Origin: Serratia proteamaculans
Lineage (GTDB): Bacteria > Pseudomonadota > Gammaproteobacteria > Enterobacterales > Enterobacteriaceae
Length of the DNA: 64,000 nucleotides
Assembly (NCBI RefSeq): GCF_008830365.1
Contig: NZ_WBKI01000005.1
Span: 124,001 to 188,000 of the forward strand
Direction: 5' to 3'
Shown here: positions 38,786 through 48,722 of the stretch, in pieces
Layout: each line of letters begins with the position of its first letter
How positions within the stretch are numbered: the stretch's first letter is position 1
Translations under genes and position numbers: made by a program
Notes under the pieces: model-generated
Databases searched by the model: none
Seen by the model: only the letters and a program-made list of their open reading frames with translations
Told to the model about the DNA's origin: nothing

Positions 38786-39823
38786 ATGGCCACAATGAAA
38801 GATGTTGCCCGACGGGCCGGTGTATCGACGGCCACCGTCAGCCGGGTGATCAACAGTACCGCCTATGTTGAACCGGTCACCCGTGAACGTGTTGAAAAGG
38901 CCATGCGCGAGTTTAACTATCACCGCAATGCTGCCGCGCTGGCCCTGGCGAAAAGAAGCGGCAATATGCTGGGGTTATTGACCGGCAATCTTGACGATCC
39001 CTTTTTCTCGCGACTGGCGCGAGGCGTCGAAGATATCACGCGCAAAGGCGGCGTAAAATTGATGGTCTGCAGTGGCGGCCATCAGGCCGAACTGGAGAAA
39101 AATGGGCTCGATTTTCTGATCAACCAGGGCTGCGAAGCCATCGTGGCACACGTGACCCGGATGAGCGATGCCGACGTATTACGCTACGCCGCCCACACCC
39201 CGGCAATGGTGGTGATCAATCGCTATTTGCCCGCCATCGCCAATCGCTGCATTTGGCTGGATAACGTCAGCGCCTCTCAGGCCGCCACCCAGATGCTGAT
39301 TCAACACGGGCACCGGAATATCGCCTGTATCACGACAGACTTGCCGATCGATGACAGAAAACAGCGTCTCGAAGGCTATCGCAGTGCCATGGCTCACGCC
39401 GGGATCTCGGTACCGGGTAGCTGGATCATCAGCGTCCCTTTCAATGAACAAGGGGGCGAATTAGCGGCAGAAAGGATCCTGGCCAGCGGCCACCATTTTA
39501 CCGCCGCACTGACGTTCAATGACGTGATGGCTGCCGGTATGATGCGAACCTTTCGCCAACGTCAGATGAGCCTGCCGGAGGATATCTCGATTGTCGGGTT
39601 TGATGACGTGGCCCTGGCAAAATATCTCCATCCGGCATTAACCACCGTGCATTATCCGGTTGAGAAAATGGCAAGATGCGCGGCTAATTTGGCGCTACAG
39701 CTCAATTCTGCGGTTGCTGTGGCACCGCAGAATAATATGTTTTCCGCTGAATTGATCCTGCGAGACTCGGTCGCCTCCCTCGAGAAAAATACCTCAAATC
39801 AAGAAAACAAGGCCATAAAGTGA
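38786..39823 (+). CDS. LacI/GalR-family transcriptional regulator
   Basis: A 345-residue repressor with a textbook N-terminal helix-turn-helix (TMKDVARRAGVSTATVSRVINS, ~3-24) and a sugar-binding-type effector domain (GLLTGNLDDPFFSRLARGVE; later DISIVGFDDVALAKYLHPALTTV). It is transcribed with the following antiporter and lyase genes after a gap of about 120 bases that holds a classical operator (39846-39867), so it probably represses them. The effector is unknown: GalR-like proteins bind sugars or purines, and the neighbours point to amino acid or ion metabolism. Confidence 0.88.
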   Translation: MATMKDVARRAGVSTATVSRVINSTAYVEPVTRERVEKAMREFNYHRNAAALALAKRSGNMLGLLTGNLDDPFFSRLARGVEDITRKGGVKLMVCSGGHQAELEKNGLDFLINQGCEAIVAHVTRMSDADVLRYAAHTPAMVVINRYLPAIANRCIWLDNVSASQAATQMLIQHGHRNIACITTDLPIDDRKQRLEGYRSAMAHAGISVPGSWIISVPFNEQGGELAAERILASGHHFTAALTFNDVMAAGMMRTFRQRQMSLPEDISIVGFDDVALAKYLHPALTTVHYPVEKMARCAANLALQLNSAVAVAPQNNMFSAELILRDSVASLEKNTSNQENKAIK

Positions 39824-39845
39824 GAGGTACTTCACACAACAGCAG

Positions 39846-39867
39846 TCCATGAAACCGATTACATGGA
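39846..39867. promoter_or_regulatory. LacI-family operator before the NhaC gene
   Basis: TGAAACCGATTACA (39850-39863) fits the LacI/GalR half-site rule TGNAANCGNTTNCA on its complementary strand at every defined position. It is extended to a longer dyad TCCATG...CATGGA. It is a very likely target of the regulator just upstream. Confidence 0.7.
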
Positions 39868-39946
39868 CAGTTGCCCGCGCTCACACCCCAATCAAAACGA
39901 ATTCATTAGGCTTGCGTCACACCCTCATCCTTAACCGGAGTTGTTA

Positions 39947-41386
39947 ATGAATAACAAAAAGAAACTCAACCTGGGGCTAGCGATGCTGCCCATTGTGGCG
40001 ATGCTATTACTGCTGATCATCGGCTACGGCCAGCTTGGGCTGCGGATCGAGCCGTTGCTGCTGGTCTCAGCCGCCATTGCCGCCGCACTGGCCTGGTGGC
40101 AAGGTTACTGCTGGGAAGACATTATCGACTCGATCGTGGCCAAGCTGGCCAAAGCAATGCCGGTGATTATGATCCTGATCTGCGTCGGCGGGTTGATCGG
40201 CACCTGGATGTTCAGCGGTACCATTCCCTACATGGTGTACTGGGGCTTAAAACTGATCAGCCCGCAATATATCCTGATCGCCGCGTTTTTCATTACCAGC
40301 GTGATCTCCGTTTGTACCGGCACCTCCTGGGGCGCAGCCGGTACCGTCGGCGTGGCATTGATGGGCGTGGCCGCCGGGCTGGATGTCCCTTTGGCCGCCG
40401 CCGCCGGTGCCGTGGTTTCCGGGGCCTACTTTGGCGACAAAATCTCTCCGTTGTCTGACTCCACCAATTTCGCCGCCATCGTCGCGGATACCGACCTTTA
40501 CAGCCATATCCAGCACCTGATGTACACGACATTACCAAGCTTCGTTTTAGCCGCGGTAGTGTATCTGATTGCCGGGCACACCAGCGCCGTCGGCAGCGTA
40601 GCTACGCCGGAAAAAGTCACCGAGATCGTGACCGCGCTGGAGGGGCTGTATCACTTTAACCTGCTGCTGATCCTGCCGCCGGTGTTGGTGCTTTGGGGTG
40701 CCGTCACTAAACGACCGGTGATCCCCGTGATGCTGGCGGCCTGTACTCTGGCCATCGCCATTGGGGTACTGATCCAGGGCTTTAACCTGCAGCAGGGTTT
40801 AAATGCGTTGATGGACGGTTTTAACCTTTCGATGTTTACCACTCAGGGGCACAGCATTACCGGCATCGTCGACGATGTTCCACGCCTGCTCAACCGCGGC
40901 GGCATGTTCTCGATGATGAGCACTATCCTGCTGGTGTTCTGCGCGTTTTCCTTTGCCGGGGCCTTAACGTTGACCGGCGCGCTGACCGTTATCATCAACC
41001 GACTGCTGAAAGTGGTTCATACCACCGGCCAGTTGATTGCCGCAACGGTCGCAACCACCATTCTGGTGACCGGCGCCACCAGCGACGGCAAGCTGGCGCT
41101 GTTGATCCCCGCAGAACTGTTTAAGGGCGCCTACCGCCGCATGGGATTAGACAATAAAAACCTGTCACGGACCGTGGAGGACGCGGGCACCGTCATAGAA
41201 CCTTTAATTCCGTGGACCGCCGCAGGCATTTATATGGCAACCACCCTGGGTGTCAGCACGCTGGATTTATTGCCTTGGGCCATCCAATGCTACGCCGCCG
41301 TATTCTTCGCCCTGATTTATGGGTTTACCGGATTCGGGATTGCCAGAATACAGCCAGAAAACGATTTACAGCGTAAGGAAGCCTGA
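39947..41386 (+). CDS. Na+/H+ antiporter, NhaC family
   Basis: A ~479-residue inner-membrane protein with about 11-13 hydrophobic segments. VISVCTGTSWGAAGTVGVALMGVA is the NhaC-family core, and GDKISPLSDSTNFAA is the diagnostic ion-binding motif. I start at ATG 39947, seven bases after CCGGAG; a TTG two codons earlier is less likely. It is followed by a PLP-dependent lyase one base after its stop. Some NhaC proteins next to such lyases carry amino acids or organic acids rather than only Na+/H+. Confidence 0.88.
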   Translation: MNNKKKLNLGLAMLPIVAMLLLLIIGYGQLGLRIEPLLLVSAAIAAALAWWQGYCWEDIIDSIVAKLAKAMPVIMILICVGGLIGTWMFSGTIPYMVYWGLKLISPQYILIAAFFITSVISVCTGTSWGAAGTVGVALMGVAAGLDVPLAAAAGAVVSGAYFGDKISPLSDSTNFAAIVADTDLYSHIQHLMYTTLPSFVLAAVVYLIAGHTSAVGSVATPEKVTEIVTALEGLYHFNLLLILPPVLVLWGAVTKRPVIPVMLAACTLAIAIGVLIQGFNLQQGLNALMDGFNLSMFTTQGHSITGIVDDVPRLLNRGGMFSMMSTILLVFCAFSFAGALTLTGALTVIINRLLKVVHTTGQLIAATVATTILVTGATSDGKLALLIPAELFKGAYRRMGLDNKNLSRTVEDAGTVIEPLIPWTAAGIYMATTLGVSTLDLLPWAIQCYAAVFFALIYGFTGFGIARIQPENDLQRKEA

Positions 41387-41387
41387 C

Positions 41388-42566
41388 GTGAAACCAACCG
41401 ATTTTAACCAGATAGTTAACCGCCACAACACCGGCTCGGTGAAATGGGACTTTATCGACCGCTATCTGCAACTCGATGAAACCGACCTTTTGCCGATGTG
41501 GGTCTCTGATTTTGACTTCCAGTGTCCAGAGGAAGTCCGGCAGGCACTGCATCAGCGGGTGGATCACGGCATATTTGGCTATAGCGAACGCGATGACTCA
41601 TATTACCAGGCGGTAATAGAGTGGTTCTCAAGCAGGCATAATCTGCCTTTGCAGCGCGAGTGGTTCACGTCCATCGAAGGGGTGGTGCCCGGATTGGCGC
41701 TCCTGATCCAGTTGCTTAGCCAGCCTGGCGATCCGGTGGTGATCCAGGGGCCATACTATGGATCTTTCGCCAAGATCATCACCATGAATGGCCGAGAGGT
41801 CCTCGAAAATCCGCTGAAGGAAAGCCCACAAGGCTATCAATTCGATTTCGAGCATCTGGAGGCCTGTTTTGAGCAGCGGAAACCGCCATTGTTGTTGCTG
41901 TGTAACCCCCATAATCCAACCGGACGATGCTGGAGCCACAGCGAACTGACGCAGTTGATGGTGCTGTGCAGCCGCCATGACGTGACGGTGATTTCCGATG
42001 AAATCTGGGCCGACCTGACGCTACCCGGCGAAACCTTCACCTCGGTGCTGCACCTGGATGAAGCCTGGCATGACCACCTGATTTCAGCGACCTCTGCCAG
42101 CAAGAGCTTTGGCTTGTCGTCGCTGAGGATCTCAAATTTCCTGATCCCCAATGTTCGCACCCGCAATGCCTTTATCGAACGCCTTAATGCCCATGGGTTG
42201 GATGTCTTCAATGCGCTGTCGATGACTGCCGCAACGGCAGCTTATCAACAGGGGGAAGCCTGGCTTGATGATTTACAAGGTTATCTGGCCGACAACCGGC
42301 GTTGGTTTGAACAGGCATTAGCCTATGCCGCACCCTGGTGCAAAATAACCCGGGCCGAGGGCACCTATCTTGCCTGGCTGGATTGTCGCGCTTTAGGCCT
42401 GGATGATAACGCTTTACAGCAGGCGTTGATCCACCAGTCAAGGATTGCCGCCTCGATGGGCATCAGCTTTGGCGAGCAGGGAAAAGGCTTTATACGCATC
42501 AACCTTGGCTGCCCTCGTCAATATCTTGAACAGGCCATCGCGGGGCTCGCCCGGTTAAAACCCTGA
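41388..42566 (+). CDS. PLP-dependent C-S beta-lyase/aminotransferase, PatB/MalY type
   Basis: A 392-residue fold-type I PLP enzyme. The start GTG 41388 follows AAGGA by about nine bases and lies one base after the antiporter stop. LLLCNPHNPTGRCWS and the lysine Schiff-base motif SATSASKSFGLSS are visible, as are YSERDDSYYQAV and VISDEIWADL. This is the MalY/PatB branch (cystathionine beta-lyase-like, cleaving C-S bonds). Substrate unknown. It forms an operon with the antiporter, and a probable terminator follows. Confidence 0.88.
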   Translation: MKPTDFNQIVNRHNTGSVKWDFIDRYLQLDETDLLPMWVSDFDFQCPEEVRQALHQRVDHGIFGYSERDDSYYQAVIEWFSSRHNLPLQREWFTSIEGVVPGLALLIQLLSQPGDPVVIQGPYYGSFAKIITMNGREVLENPLKESPQGYQFDFEHLEACFEQRKPPLLLLCNPHNPTGRCWSHSELTQLMVLCSRHDVTVISDEIWADLTLPGETFTSVLHLDEAWHDHLISATSASKSFGLSSLRISNFLIPNVRTRNAFIERLNAHGLDVFNALSMTAATAAYQQGEAWLDDLQGYLADNRRWFEQALAYAAPWCKITRAEGTYLAWLDCRALGLDDNALQQALIHQSRIAASMGISFGEQGKGFIRINLGCPRQYLEQAIAGLARLKP

Positions 42567-42586
42567 GCAACAATCACCGGTATATG

Positions 42587-42612
42587 AAAGGCTCCTGTCG
42601 GGGTCTTTTTTT
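42587..42612 (+). terminator. Terminator after the PatB-type gene
   Basis: AGGCTCC pairs with GGGGTCT (two wobble pairs, loop TGTC), followed by a run of Ts. It ends the antiporter-lyase operon 20 bases past the stop. Confidence 0.6.
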
Positions 42613-42689
42613 GAACGATATCTGGCGGGAATGGTTGAACGAATTTACCGCGGCCTGACGGTATAGCTTTGAAATTAAAGCTTCTGTTA

Positions 42690-42848
42690 GACTGCGGATG
42701 GGCGCTTGAAGCTTTCTGTTTCAGGCCCTGGGTGAGAAGCAGAAAGAAGAAAGCCCCAAACTGACTCTTAATCAGAATGAGGCTTCACCCTACTGCATCA
42801 ACACCAGCATGGTAGCTCTTAACCGCAGAAATGCAACGGAGGGCTGAC
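42690..42848 (+). ncRNA. Hok/sok-like mRNA leader region (mok/sok target), decayed
   Basis: The region contains GGCGCTTGAAGCTTTCTG, GCAGAAAGAAGAAAGCCCC (42739-42757), GAATGAGGCTTCACCCTA and TGGTAGCTCTTAACCGC. The same order and near-identical blocks are found in hok-family mRNAs of E. coli (GGCGCTTGAGGCTTTCTG, GCAGAAAGAAGATAGCCCC, GAGGCATCCCTA, GATAGCCTCTTACCGC). The antisense Sok would be encoded opposite 42740-42800. No working promoter was verified. Confidence 0.6.
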
Positions 42849-43058
42849 ATGTCGCGAAAACTATTTTTACCAGGATTTACAGCAGATTGCGTAACATTTT
42901 TGGTCTTCACCCAACCTATACCCTATGAGTTTCAAGTTGCAGCCAGGCGCCCATTGTTGTATCCGGCCAGCCTTTCGAGGCTGGCCGCTCTCCTTAGCTT
43001 TGATACAGAGAACAGCAGCAAAAACAGGATTACTGGGTTTTATCCGTCGAAGGAATAA
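42849..43058 (+). pseudogene. Hok-type toxin ORF, C-terminus replaced by ERIC fragment
   Basis: ATG 42849 follows GGAGGG by five bases. The first 21 residues (MSRKLFLPGFTADCVTFLVF) resemble the membrane helix of Hok toxins (basic start, then Cys and an LIFT-type end). Beyond that the frame runs into ERIC-like sequence, so the Hok periplasmic tail (SLCEF...Y/E) is missing and the remaining 45 residues look random. Probably a dead toxin. Confidence 0.5.
42917..42955. repeat. ERIC end fragment
   Basis: TATACCCTATGAGTTTCAAGTTGCAGCCAGGCG matches the ERIC terminal arm (TATACCC, then TTCGAGTTGCAGGAAGGCGG). It truncates the Hok-like frame. Confidence 0.55.
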
Positions 43059-43860
43059 TATTACGCAACCAACTGCCCCAGCGACGCTGGTAGAAGGGTT
43101 GGGTATGGGTGATCAAATAATGGCTGACGCCACGTTCCTCTTCCGATACCAGGCAAAAGTCCACCGGTTCATCATTAGGCGCGGTTTCGCTGGCCACGCT
43201 GCCCGCCTCGTTGATCAATGCCTCAATGTCGCCTTGCTCGCCATCCACTTCCAGCCCAACCAGCAGGTTAGGTTTTTCGTCGACCGCCTGATCGTGCATC
43301 AGAGCCAGAAATGCGCGACGCACCGGTTTGCGCTGACTGAACAGCGTGGTCAAGGCATCGACCATTGCCGACGGGTATTCTTCCGGCTGCCCCAGCAGGA
43401 TCTGGGTATCCTTATCGATATAGCGTTCCGCCGGTTTGCTCACACCGCCGGTCGCCAACAACATTGCCACTTCTTCAGGATAAAACTCTTTGCCGTACTC
43501 GGCCTTCGGGTTGAGGAACAGATCCGCCCCCTGAGTAATCTCGAATAAGACGCGTGCCGGCATGGCAATGAACGGCTGTTCATCCTCAACGGCCTTTTGC
43601 AACGCTTCTACCGAGGTAAAGAATGGGATGATGCTGCCGCCGTCCTGCTTTTCCCAGTGCTGGATATTCACCGGTGTATCGGCGTTCAGCGTGATGTCAC
43701 CGCCGAGTTGCACCTGCTCGCTGTCACCGAGGATCAACACCGTAGCGTCGAGCAGTTCACGGAAGAATGCCGGACGATGGGCCGGCTCCGTCACCGCCAG
43801 TTTCAACAGGCGTTCAAGTTCATTTTCGCCTGTGGCGACTTCGTGATGGTGAGAACTCAT
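43030..43860 (-). CDS. sseB: SseB family protein
   Basis: A 276-residue protein named for enhanced serine sensitivity in E. coli; its molecular role is not settled. MSSHHHEVATGENELERLLKLAVTEPAHRPAFFRELLDATV and the C-terminal W-S-W-L-R end are typical. I start at ATG 43860 after GGAG; an ATG five codons upstream is less likely. It lies after pepB on the same strand as in E. coli, separated by a strong palindrome; the sseA gene usual near it is absent here. Confidence 0.9.
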   Translation of the reverse strand: MSSHHHEVATGENELERLLKLAVTEPAHRPAFFRELLDATVLILGDSEQVQLGGDITLNADTPVNIQHWEKQDGGSIIPFFTSVEALQKAVEDEQPFIAMPARVLFEITQGADLFLNPKAEYGKEFYPEEVAMLLATGGVSKPAERYIDKDTQILLGQPEEYPSAMVDALTTLFSQRKPVRRAFLALMHDQAVDEKPNLLVGLEVDGEQGDIEALINEAGSVASETAPNDEPVDFCLVSEEERGVSHYLITHTQPFYQRRWGSWLRNIIPSTDKTQ

Positions 43861-43883
43861 GGCAAACTCCAGCAATCAAATAA

Positions 43884-43907
43884 CGGGGCCCAGCATGCTG
43901 GGCCCCG
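43884..43907 (-). terminator. Palindromic terminator between pepB and sseB
   Basis: A perfect 24-base palindrome, CGGGGCCCAGCA and its complement, lies 42 bases past the pepB stop and is followed on the minus strand by TTATTTGATT. It is probably a terminator or RNA-end stabiliser. Confidence 0.6.
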
Positions 43908-43949
43908 AGGGTAAACGACATTCTAGCGCCCACCAAGGTGGGCGTTCAA

Positions 43950-45245
43950 TTATTTGGCTTTGCTCAGCAACAGGTTGGCCAGAGCACGTACGCCCAGACC
44001 GGTCGCGCCGGCAGCCCATTGATCCACGGCACCTTTACGGTAGGTGGCGGAACAGTCGATGTGCACCCAACCCTGCTGGTAGTTGGTCACAAAATGCGAC
44101 AGGAATGCGGCCGCGGTGCTGGCACCCGCCGTGTAAGCCGGACCGGCTACGTTGTTCAGTTCGGCAAAGTTGGACGGCAGTTGGCTACGGTGGAATTCAG
44201 CCAGCGGCAGACGCCAGAATGGCTCTTGCTCCGCCTCCGCACTGGCCAGCAGCTCTTGCGCCAGGGCGTCATCGAAGCTGAACAGCGCATGGTAGTCGTT
44301 ACCCACCGCCGTTTTCGCCGCACCGGTCAGGGTGGCGCAGTCGATAATCAACTGAGGGTTCTGCGCGGACGCATCGATCAGGCCATCGGCCAGCACCAGA
44401 CGCCCTTCCGCATCGGTATTCATCACCTCAACGGTTTTGCCGTTGCGGTAACGGATGATGTCGCCCAATTTGAAAGCATTGCCGCTGACCATGTTGTCGG
44501 CACAGCACAGGTACAGTTTCACACGCTGCTTCAGACCGCGAGCTGCCGCCAGCGCCAGTGCGCCGGTAATGGTGGCTGCACCGCCCATATCCGCTTTCAT
44601 GGAGTCCATAAAGGCGCTTTGTTTCAGGCTGTAGCCACCGGTATCAAAGGTGATACCTTTGCCCACCAGGCAGGCAAACACCGGCGCTTCCGGGTTGCCG
44701 GTCGGGTTGAAATCCAGTGCCAACAACACCGGCGAACGATCCGAGCCGCGCCCCACGGTATGAATACCCGCATAGTTTTGCTCACGCAGATCTTCACCCT
44801 TGGTAATGCGGTAGCTGACGGCTTCACAACCGACATCACACATCAGATCCACCGCGCGGGTAGCCAGTTGCTCCGGCCCCAACTCTTCCGCCGACATGTT
44901 GATGGTGTCACGCACCCAGTCAACAATCTTCAGGCGCTGTTCCAGCTCTTTGCTTTCCGCTTCCGGCAATTCTGCCCATTCGACGCTTCGCTTGCCCTTC
45001 GGCCCACGGAAACCCTGCCAGAACGCCCAGCAGTTTTCCAAATCCCAGCCATCGCCGGCCAGTTTGACGTTCTTGATGCCCTGACCGTCGATCTTACGGG
45101 CAGCACGTTGAATACCGCCCAGTTTGTCGTTGCCAGTCAGGTGGATAGTCATCCCTTCTGTACCTGTGCTCAGCAGCGCTTTCTCGCCCCAGCGAGCATC
45201 AGCAGGTTGGTTCGACAGCGTTACCAGCATGAATTCAGTTGTCAT
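43950..45245 (-). CDS. pepB: Peptidase B (M17 leucyl aminopeptidase family)
   Basis: A 431-residue cytosolic aminopeptidase with two metal ions. The M17 signatures are [14 protein letters not shown] (with the catalytic Lys) and the strict [27 protein letters not shown] and a C-terminal [22 protein letters not shown] are also present. Full length. It ends the isc neighbourhood before sseB, as in E. coli. Confidence 0.97.
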   Translation of the reverse strand: MTTEFMLVTLSNQPADARWGEKALLSTGTEGMTIHLTGNDKLGGIQRAARKIDGQGIKNVKLAGDGWDLENCWAFWQGFRGPKGKRSVEWAELPEAESKELEQRLKIVDWVRDTINMSAEELGPEQLATRAVDLMCDVGCEAVSYRITKGEDLREQNYAGIHTVGRGSDRSPVLLALDFNPTGNPEAPVFACLVGKGITFDTGGYSLKQSAFMDSMKADMGGAATITGALALAAARGLKQRVKLYLCCADNMVSGNAFKLGDIIRYRNGKTVEVMNTDAEGRLVLADGLIDASAQNPQLIIDCATLTGAAKTAVGNDYHALFSFDDALAQELLASAEAEQEPFWRLPLAEFHRSQLPSNFAELNNVAGPAYTAGASTAAAFLSHFVTNYQQGWVHIDCSATYRKGAVDQWAAGATGLGVRALANLLLSKAK

Positions 45246-45296
45246 AGCCTTCTTACTCCGGATTATTCTTTTATTAATCGTGTCGGATACAAAATA

Positions 45297-45321
45297 AACG
45301 GGCCGCCAATGGCAGCCCGTT
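45297..45321 (-). terminator. Terminator of the isc operon
   Basis: AACGGGC/GCCCGTT with an inner loop, followed on the minus strand by TATTTTG. It lies eight bases past the iscX stop. Confidence 0.7.
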
Positions 45322-45328
45322 ACGCTAT

Positions 45329-45529
45329 TTACTCCGCTTCATCTAACCAGACCAGCAGGATCGCTTCCAGTATTTTTTCGTTGGAAGCCTGTGGATCGTC
45401 GTCAAAATCTTCCAGATCGCAAATCCACTGATGCAGGTCGGTAAAACGTACGGTTTTCGGATCGGTATCCGGATATTGGTCGTACAGGGCTTCGCCGATT
45501 TCACGGCTGTCGGTCCACTTCAGTCCCAT
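45329..45529 (-). CDS. iscX: Iron-sulfur cluster assembly protein IscX
   Basis: A 66-residue acidic protein that binds IscS and iron and moderates cluster assembly. I start at ATG 45529 ([20 protein letters not shown]), the conserved start; a longer frame upstream is non-homologous. It ends the operon with the WLDEAE tail, 13 bases after fdx. Confidence 0.96.
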   Translation of the reverse strand: MGLKWTDSREIGEALYDQYPDTDPKTVRFTDLHQWICDLEDFDDDPQASNEKILEAILLVWLDEAE

Positions 45530-45542
45530 TCCTATAATCCTC

Positions 45543-45878
45543 TTACCCTTCACGCGCATGGTTGACGGTATAACGCGGCATTTCAACCACCAAATCTTCG
45601 TCGGCCACCAGCGCCTGACAGCTCAGACGGCTTTCCGGCTCCAGACCCCAGGCCTTGTCCAGCATGTCGTCTTCCAGTTCGCTGCTCTCTTCAAGAGAGT
45701 CAAAACCTTCGCGTACGATGCAGTGACAAGTGGTGCAGGCGCAGGATTTCTCACAGGCATGCTCAATCTCGATACCATTGCGCAGCGCCACATTGAGGAT
45801 TGACTCCCCGTGTTCAGCTTCCAGTACTGCCCCCTCCGGGCATAAATCTTGATGGGGCAGGAAAACAATTTTAGGCAT
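45543..45878 (-). CDS. fdx: [2Fe-2S] ferredoxin of the isc operon
   Basis: A 111-residue adrenodoxin-type ferredoxin that provides electrons to IscS/IscU. Cluster ligands are in [10 protein letters not shown] (Cys at ~42, 48, 51) plus a later Cys in LSCQALV (~87). It starts two bases after hscA. Confidence 0.97.
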   Translation of the reverse strand: MPKIVFLPHQDLCPEGAVLEAEHGESILNVALRNGIEIEHACEKSCACTTCHCIVREGFDSLEESSELEDDMLDKAWGLEPESRLSCQALVADEDLVVEMPRYTVNHAREG

Positions 45879-45880
45879 GA

Positions 45881-47731
45881 TTAAACCTCATCCACAGAAT
45901 GGCCAGCCAGCGCACGGCGAATGGAAGCATCCATGCGGCGCGCGGCAAAGTCTTGCGTTTGTGCATCTAATGTTTTAATTGCGGCTTCAATGGCGGCAGG
46001 ATCAGTGCCCTGCGTCGCCAGTTGTAAAGCTTCCACCGCCGCGGGGATCGCAGTACTTTCTGCTTCACTCAGCAATACTGCATCGCTGGCCAGTGCGCCC
46101 TGCAGGCTTTCCAGCACCCGTGACGCCTCAACCCTCTGTTCCGCCAGCATGCGTGCGCCAACATCGCTCTGCGCATTGGCCATCGAATCTTTGATCATGC
46201 CGGCGATTTCGGCGTCGGACAGACCGTACGACGGTTTAACCTGAATTGAAGCCTCTACGCCGGTGGATTTCTCCATCGCGGTGACACTCAACAGGCCATC
46301 GGCATCCACCTGGAAGGTAACGCGAATATGTGCGCCGCCGGCCGGCAGTGGCGGTAAGCCACGCAGCGAAAAACGTGCCAGCGAACGGCAATCCTGCACC
46401 AGCTCACGTTCACCCTGCAGCACATGGATCATCATCGCGCTTTGACCGTCTTTAAACGTAGTGAACTCCTGCGCACGCGCCACCGGAATGGTGGTGTTAC
46501 GCGGGATCACTTTCTCTACCAGACCACCCATGGTTTCCAGACCGAGCGACAGTGGGATCACGTCCAGCAGCAGCATGTCACTGTCCGGCTTGTTACCCAC
46601 CAAAATGTCAGCCTGGATCGCAGCACCGATAGCGACCACTTTGTCTGGATCGATCGAGGTCAACGGCGTGCGGCCGAAGAACGTACCGACCTGCTCACGC
46701 ACCAAGGGCACGCGGGTGGAACCGCCAACCATGACCACTTCCAGCACTTCTTCAGCACTCACGCCAGCATCTTTCAGCGCACGGCGGCAAGCCATCAGAG
46801 TACGTTTCACCAGAGTCGCGATCAACGCATCAAACTGTGCGCGGGTCACTTCGCCCTGCCAGCCAGCAATCTCAACGACAGTGCTGTCGGCATCGCTCAG
46901 CGCAATTTTGGCCGCGATGGCCGCATCCAGCAGTTGGCGCTGTACGCCGTGATCGCTGCGGTCGGCCACACCGGCCTGCTCACGCAACCAGTCGGCCAGC
47001 AGATGGTCAAAGTCGTCGCCCCCCAACGCGGAATCCCCGCCGGTGGCCAACACTTCGAACACCCCACGGCTCAGCCGCAGAATGGAAATATCAAAGGTAC
47101 CGCCGCCCAGATCGTACACCGCGATAATGCCTTCCTGCCCGGAATCCAGACCATAGGCAATCGCCGCCGCTGTCGGTTCGTTCAGCAGGCGTAGCACGTG
47201 CAGCCCGGCCAGACGTGCGGCGTCTTTGGTGCCCTGGCGTTGTGCATCATCAAAATAGGCCGGAACGGTGATCACCACACCGTCGAGTTCCCCTTCCAGC
47301 GCAGTTTTCGCCCGTTCGGCCAGTGCCCTGAGAATATCGGCGGAAACCCCTACCGGGTTAACAGCACCGGCGGCAGTGACGATCATCGGCAAGCCATTGT
47401 CACTGGCCTGGAACTGATACGGCAGGTTCGGGTAACGTTGTTGCACGTCGGCCAATGAACGGCCCATCATGCGTTTGATTGAGCTGATGGTATTGGCGGG
47501 ATCCTGCGCTGCCTGCTGGCGCGCATCCCAACCGACACGCAAGGTGTCAGCCTGATAGTGCACCACCGAGGGCAGTAAATCGCGACCCTGGGCATCGGCC
47601 AGCGTTTCCGCCTGCCCACTGCGCACCGTGGCGACCAGAGAGTTGGTGGTGCCTAAATCAATACCGGCAGCCAGACGGCGCTGGTGCGGCGCAGCGCTGA
47701 GGCCGGGCTCACTAATTTGTAATAAGGCCAT
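45881..47731 (-). CDS. hscA: Hsp70-type chaperone HscA
   Basis: A 616-residue Hsp70 specialised for cluster transfer from IscU. The nucleotide domain shows [12 protein letters not shown] and [12 protein letters not shown], and the substrate domain follows, binding the IscU LPPVK motif. It works with HscB. It is tightly linked to fdx (two bases) and follows hscB by about 27 bases. Confidence 0.98.
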   Translation of the reverse strand: MALLQISEPGLSAAPHQRRLAAGIDLGTTNSLVATVRSGQAETLADAQGRDLLPSVVHYQADTLRVGWDARQQAAQDPANTISSIKRMMGRSLADVQQRYPNLPYQFQASDNGLPMIVTAAGAVNPVGVSADILRALAERAKTALEGELDGVVITVPAYFDDAQRQGTKDAARLAGLHVLRLLNEPTAAAIAYGLDSGQEGIIAVYDLGGGTFDISILRLSRGVFEVLATGGDSALGGDDFDHLLADWLREQAGVADRSDHGVQRQLLDAAIAAKIALSDADSTVVEIAGWQGEVTRAQFDALIATLVKRTLMACRRALKDAGVSAEEVLEVVMVGGSTRVPLVREQVGTFFGRTPLTSIDPDKVVAIGAAIQADILVGNKPDSDMLLLDVIPLSLGLETMGGLVEKVIPRNTTIPVARAQEFTTFKDGQSAMMIHVLQGERELVQDCRSLARFSLRGLPPLPAGGAHIRVTFQVDADGLLSVTAMEKSTGVEASIQVKPSYGLSDAEIAGMIKDSMANAQSDVGARMLAEQRVEASRVLESLQGALASDAVLLSEAESTAIPAAVEALQLATQGTDPAAIEAAIKTLDAQTQDFAARRMDASIRRALAGHSVDEV

Positions 47732-47758
47732 ATTGAAGCTTCCACAATCAAAAATGTG

Positions 47759-48280
47759 TTACTCAAAACCCAGCAGTTTTTCTTCGAGTTGTTCAACCTG
47801 TTGCTGGAGTTTGTCCAAAAAGCGCAGCTTACGCACGGTGTCGGCGGCATCAACCCACTGTTGACTATCCAGCTGTTGCACCATCAGCGCGCTGCGCTGT
47901 TTGACCGTCTCGTTCACCCGCGCGCCAAAGCTGGCCAGCAGGGTTTCTGCATCCGCTTTGCGTTCAATGGCGTCGAGCTCTTCGCGCAGTTCCAGCTGTT
48001 CCATCAGGAACGCGGTATCACGCAGGGTATGCTGCTCGTTGCCCAAATCAAAGCCGTGCAAAGATAGCATATACTCTGCGCGTTTTAATGGGTGCTTCAG
48101 CGTTTGGTAGGCTTCATTGATAGTCGCAGCCTGTTGCAACGCCATCAGGCGTTCGCGTTCTGGCTGACTGGCAAAACGATCGGGATGGAATTGGCGCTGC
48201 AGATCCTGATAGCGAGATGCAAGCAGGCTGCCGTCCACGGGATAGCGAACTGGCAGCCCGAATAAAGTAAAGTAATCCAT
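47759..48280 (-). CDS. hscB: J-protein co-chaperone HscB
   Basis: A 173-residue J-domain protein. The N-terminal J domain begins [10 protein letters not shown] and carries HPDR (~32-35), the motif that stimulates the HscA ATPase. A C-terminal three-helix domain holds IscU. It lies 63 bases after iscA. Confidence 0.97.
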   Translation of the reverse strand: MDYFTLFGLPVRYPVDGSLLASRYQDLQRQFHPDRFASQPERERLMALQQAATINEAYQTLKHPLKRAEYMLSLHGFDLGNEQHTLRDTAFLMEQLELREELDAIERKADAETLLASFGARVNETVKQRSALMVQQLDSQQWVDAADTVRKLRFLDKLQQQVEQLEEKLLGFE

Positions 48281-48343
48281 AGCGTGCTCTGGGCGTTATC
48301 GAATGAAGTTCCCCCGCGGCTGGCGGGGGAGCACGATGGACTG

Positions 48344-48667
48344 TCAGACGTTGAAACTTTCGCCGCAGCCGCACTCGCTTGAGACATTGGGGTTGTTGAA
48401 CTTGAAGCCTTCGTTCAGGCCTTCCTTAACGAAATCAAGCTCGGTGCCGTCAAGGTAGACCAGGCTCTTGCCGTCAATGATCACCTTAACGCCTTTGTTT
48501 TCAAAAACGATGTCGTCATCGTTCATATCGTCAACAAATTCCAGCACGTACGCCATCCCGGAGCAGCCAGAGGTTCTCACCCCCAGACGCAGGCCAAGGC
48601 CTTTGCCGCGGTTATCCATAAATGCCTGAACACGCTGCGCAGCGCTGTCGCTCATGGTAATTGACAT
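48344..48667 (-). CDS. iscA: Iron-sulfur carrier IscA
   Basis: A 107-residue A-type carrier. The conserved cysteines are in [10 protein letters not shown] (Cys35) and the C-terminal [11 protein letters not shown] start at ATG 48667 ([13 protein letters not shown]), the usual start; six extra codons upstream are not conserved. It lies after iscU in the operon. Confidence 0.97.
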   Translation of the reverse strand: MSITMSDSAAQRVQAFMDNRGKGLGLRLGVRTSGCSGMAYVLEFVDDMNDDDIVFENKGVKVIIDGKSLVYLDGTELDFVKEGLNEGFKFNNPNVSSECGCGESFNV

Positions 48668-48722
48668 CACAACCTCACACTTCAAAGCCCAACCAAGGTC
48701 GGGCTAAATGACTCAGAAATAA

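Noticed and set aside
43938-45431. 497-residue plus-strand frame opposite pepB
   Set aside because: It covers the complement of a full M17 peptidase gene; long frames of this kind are usual in high-GC antisense DNA.
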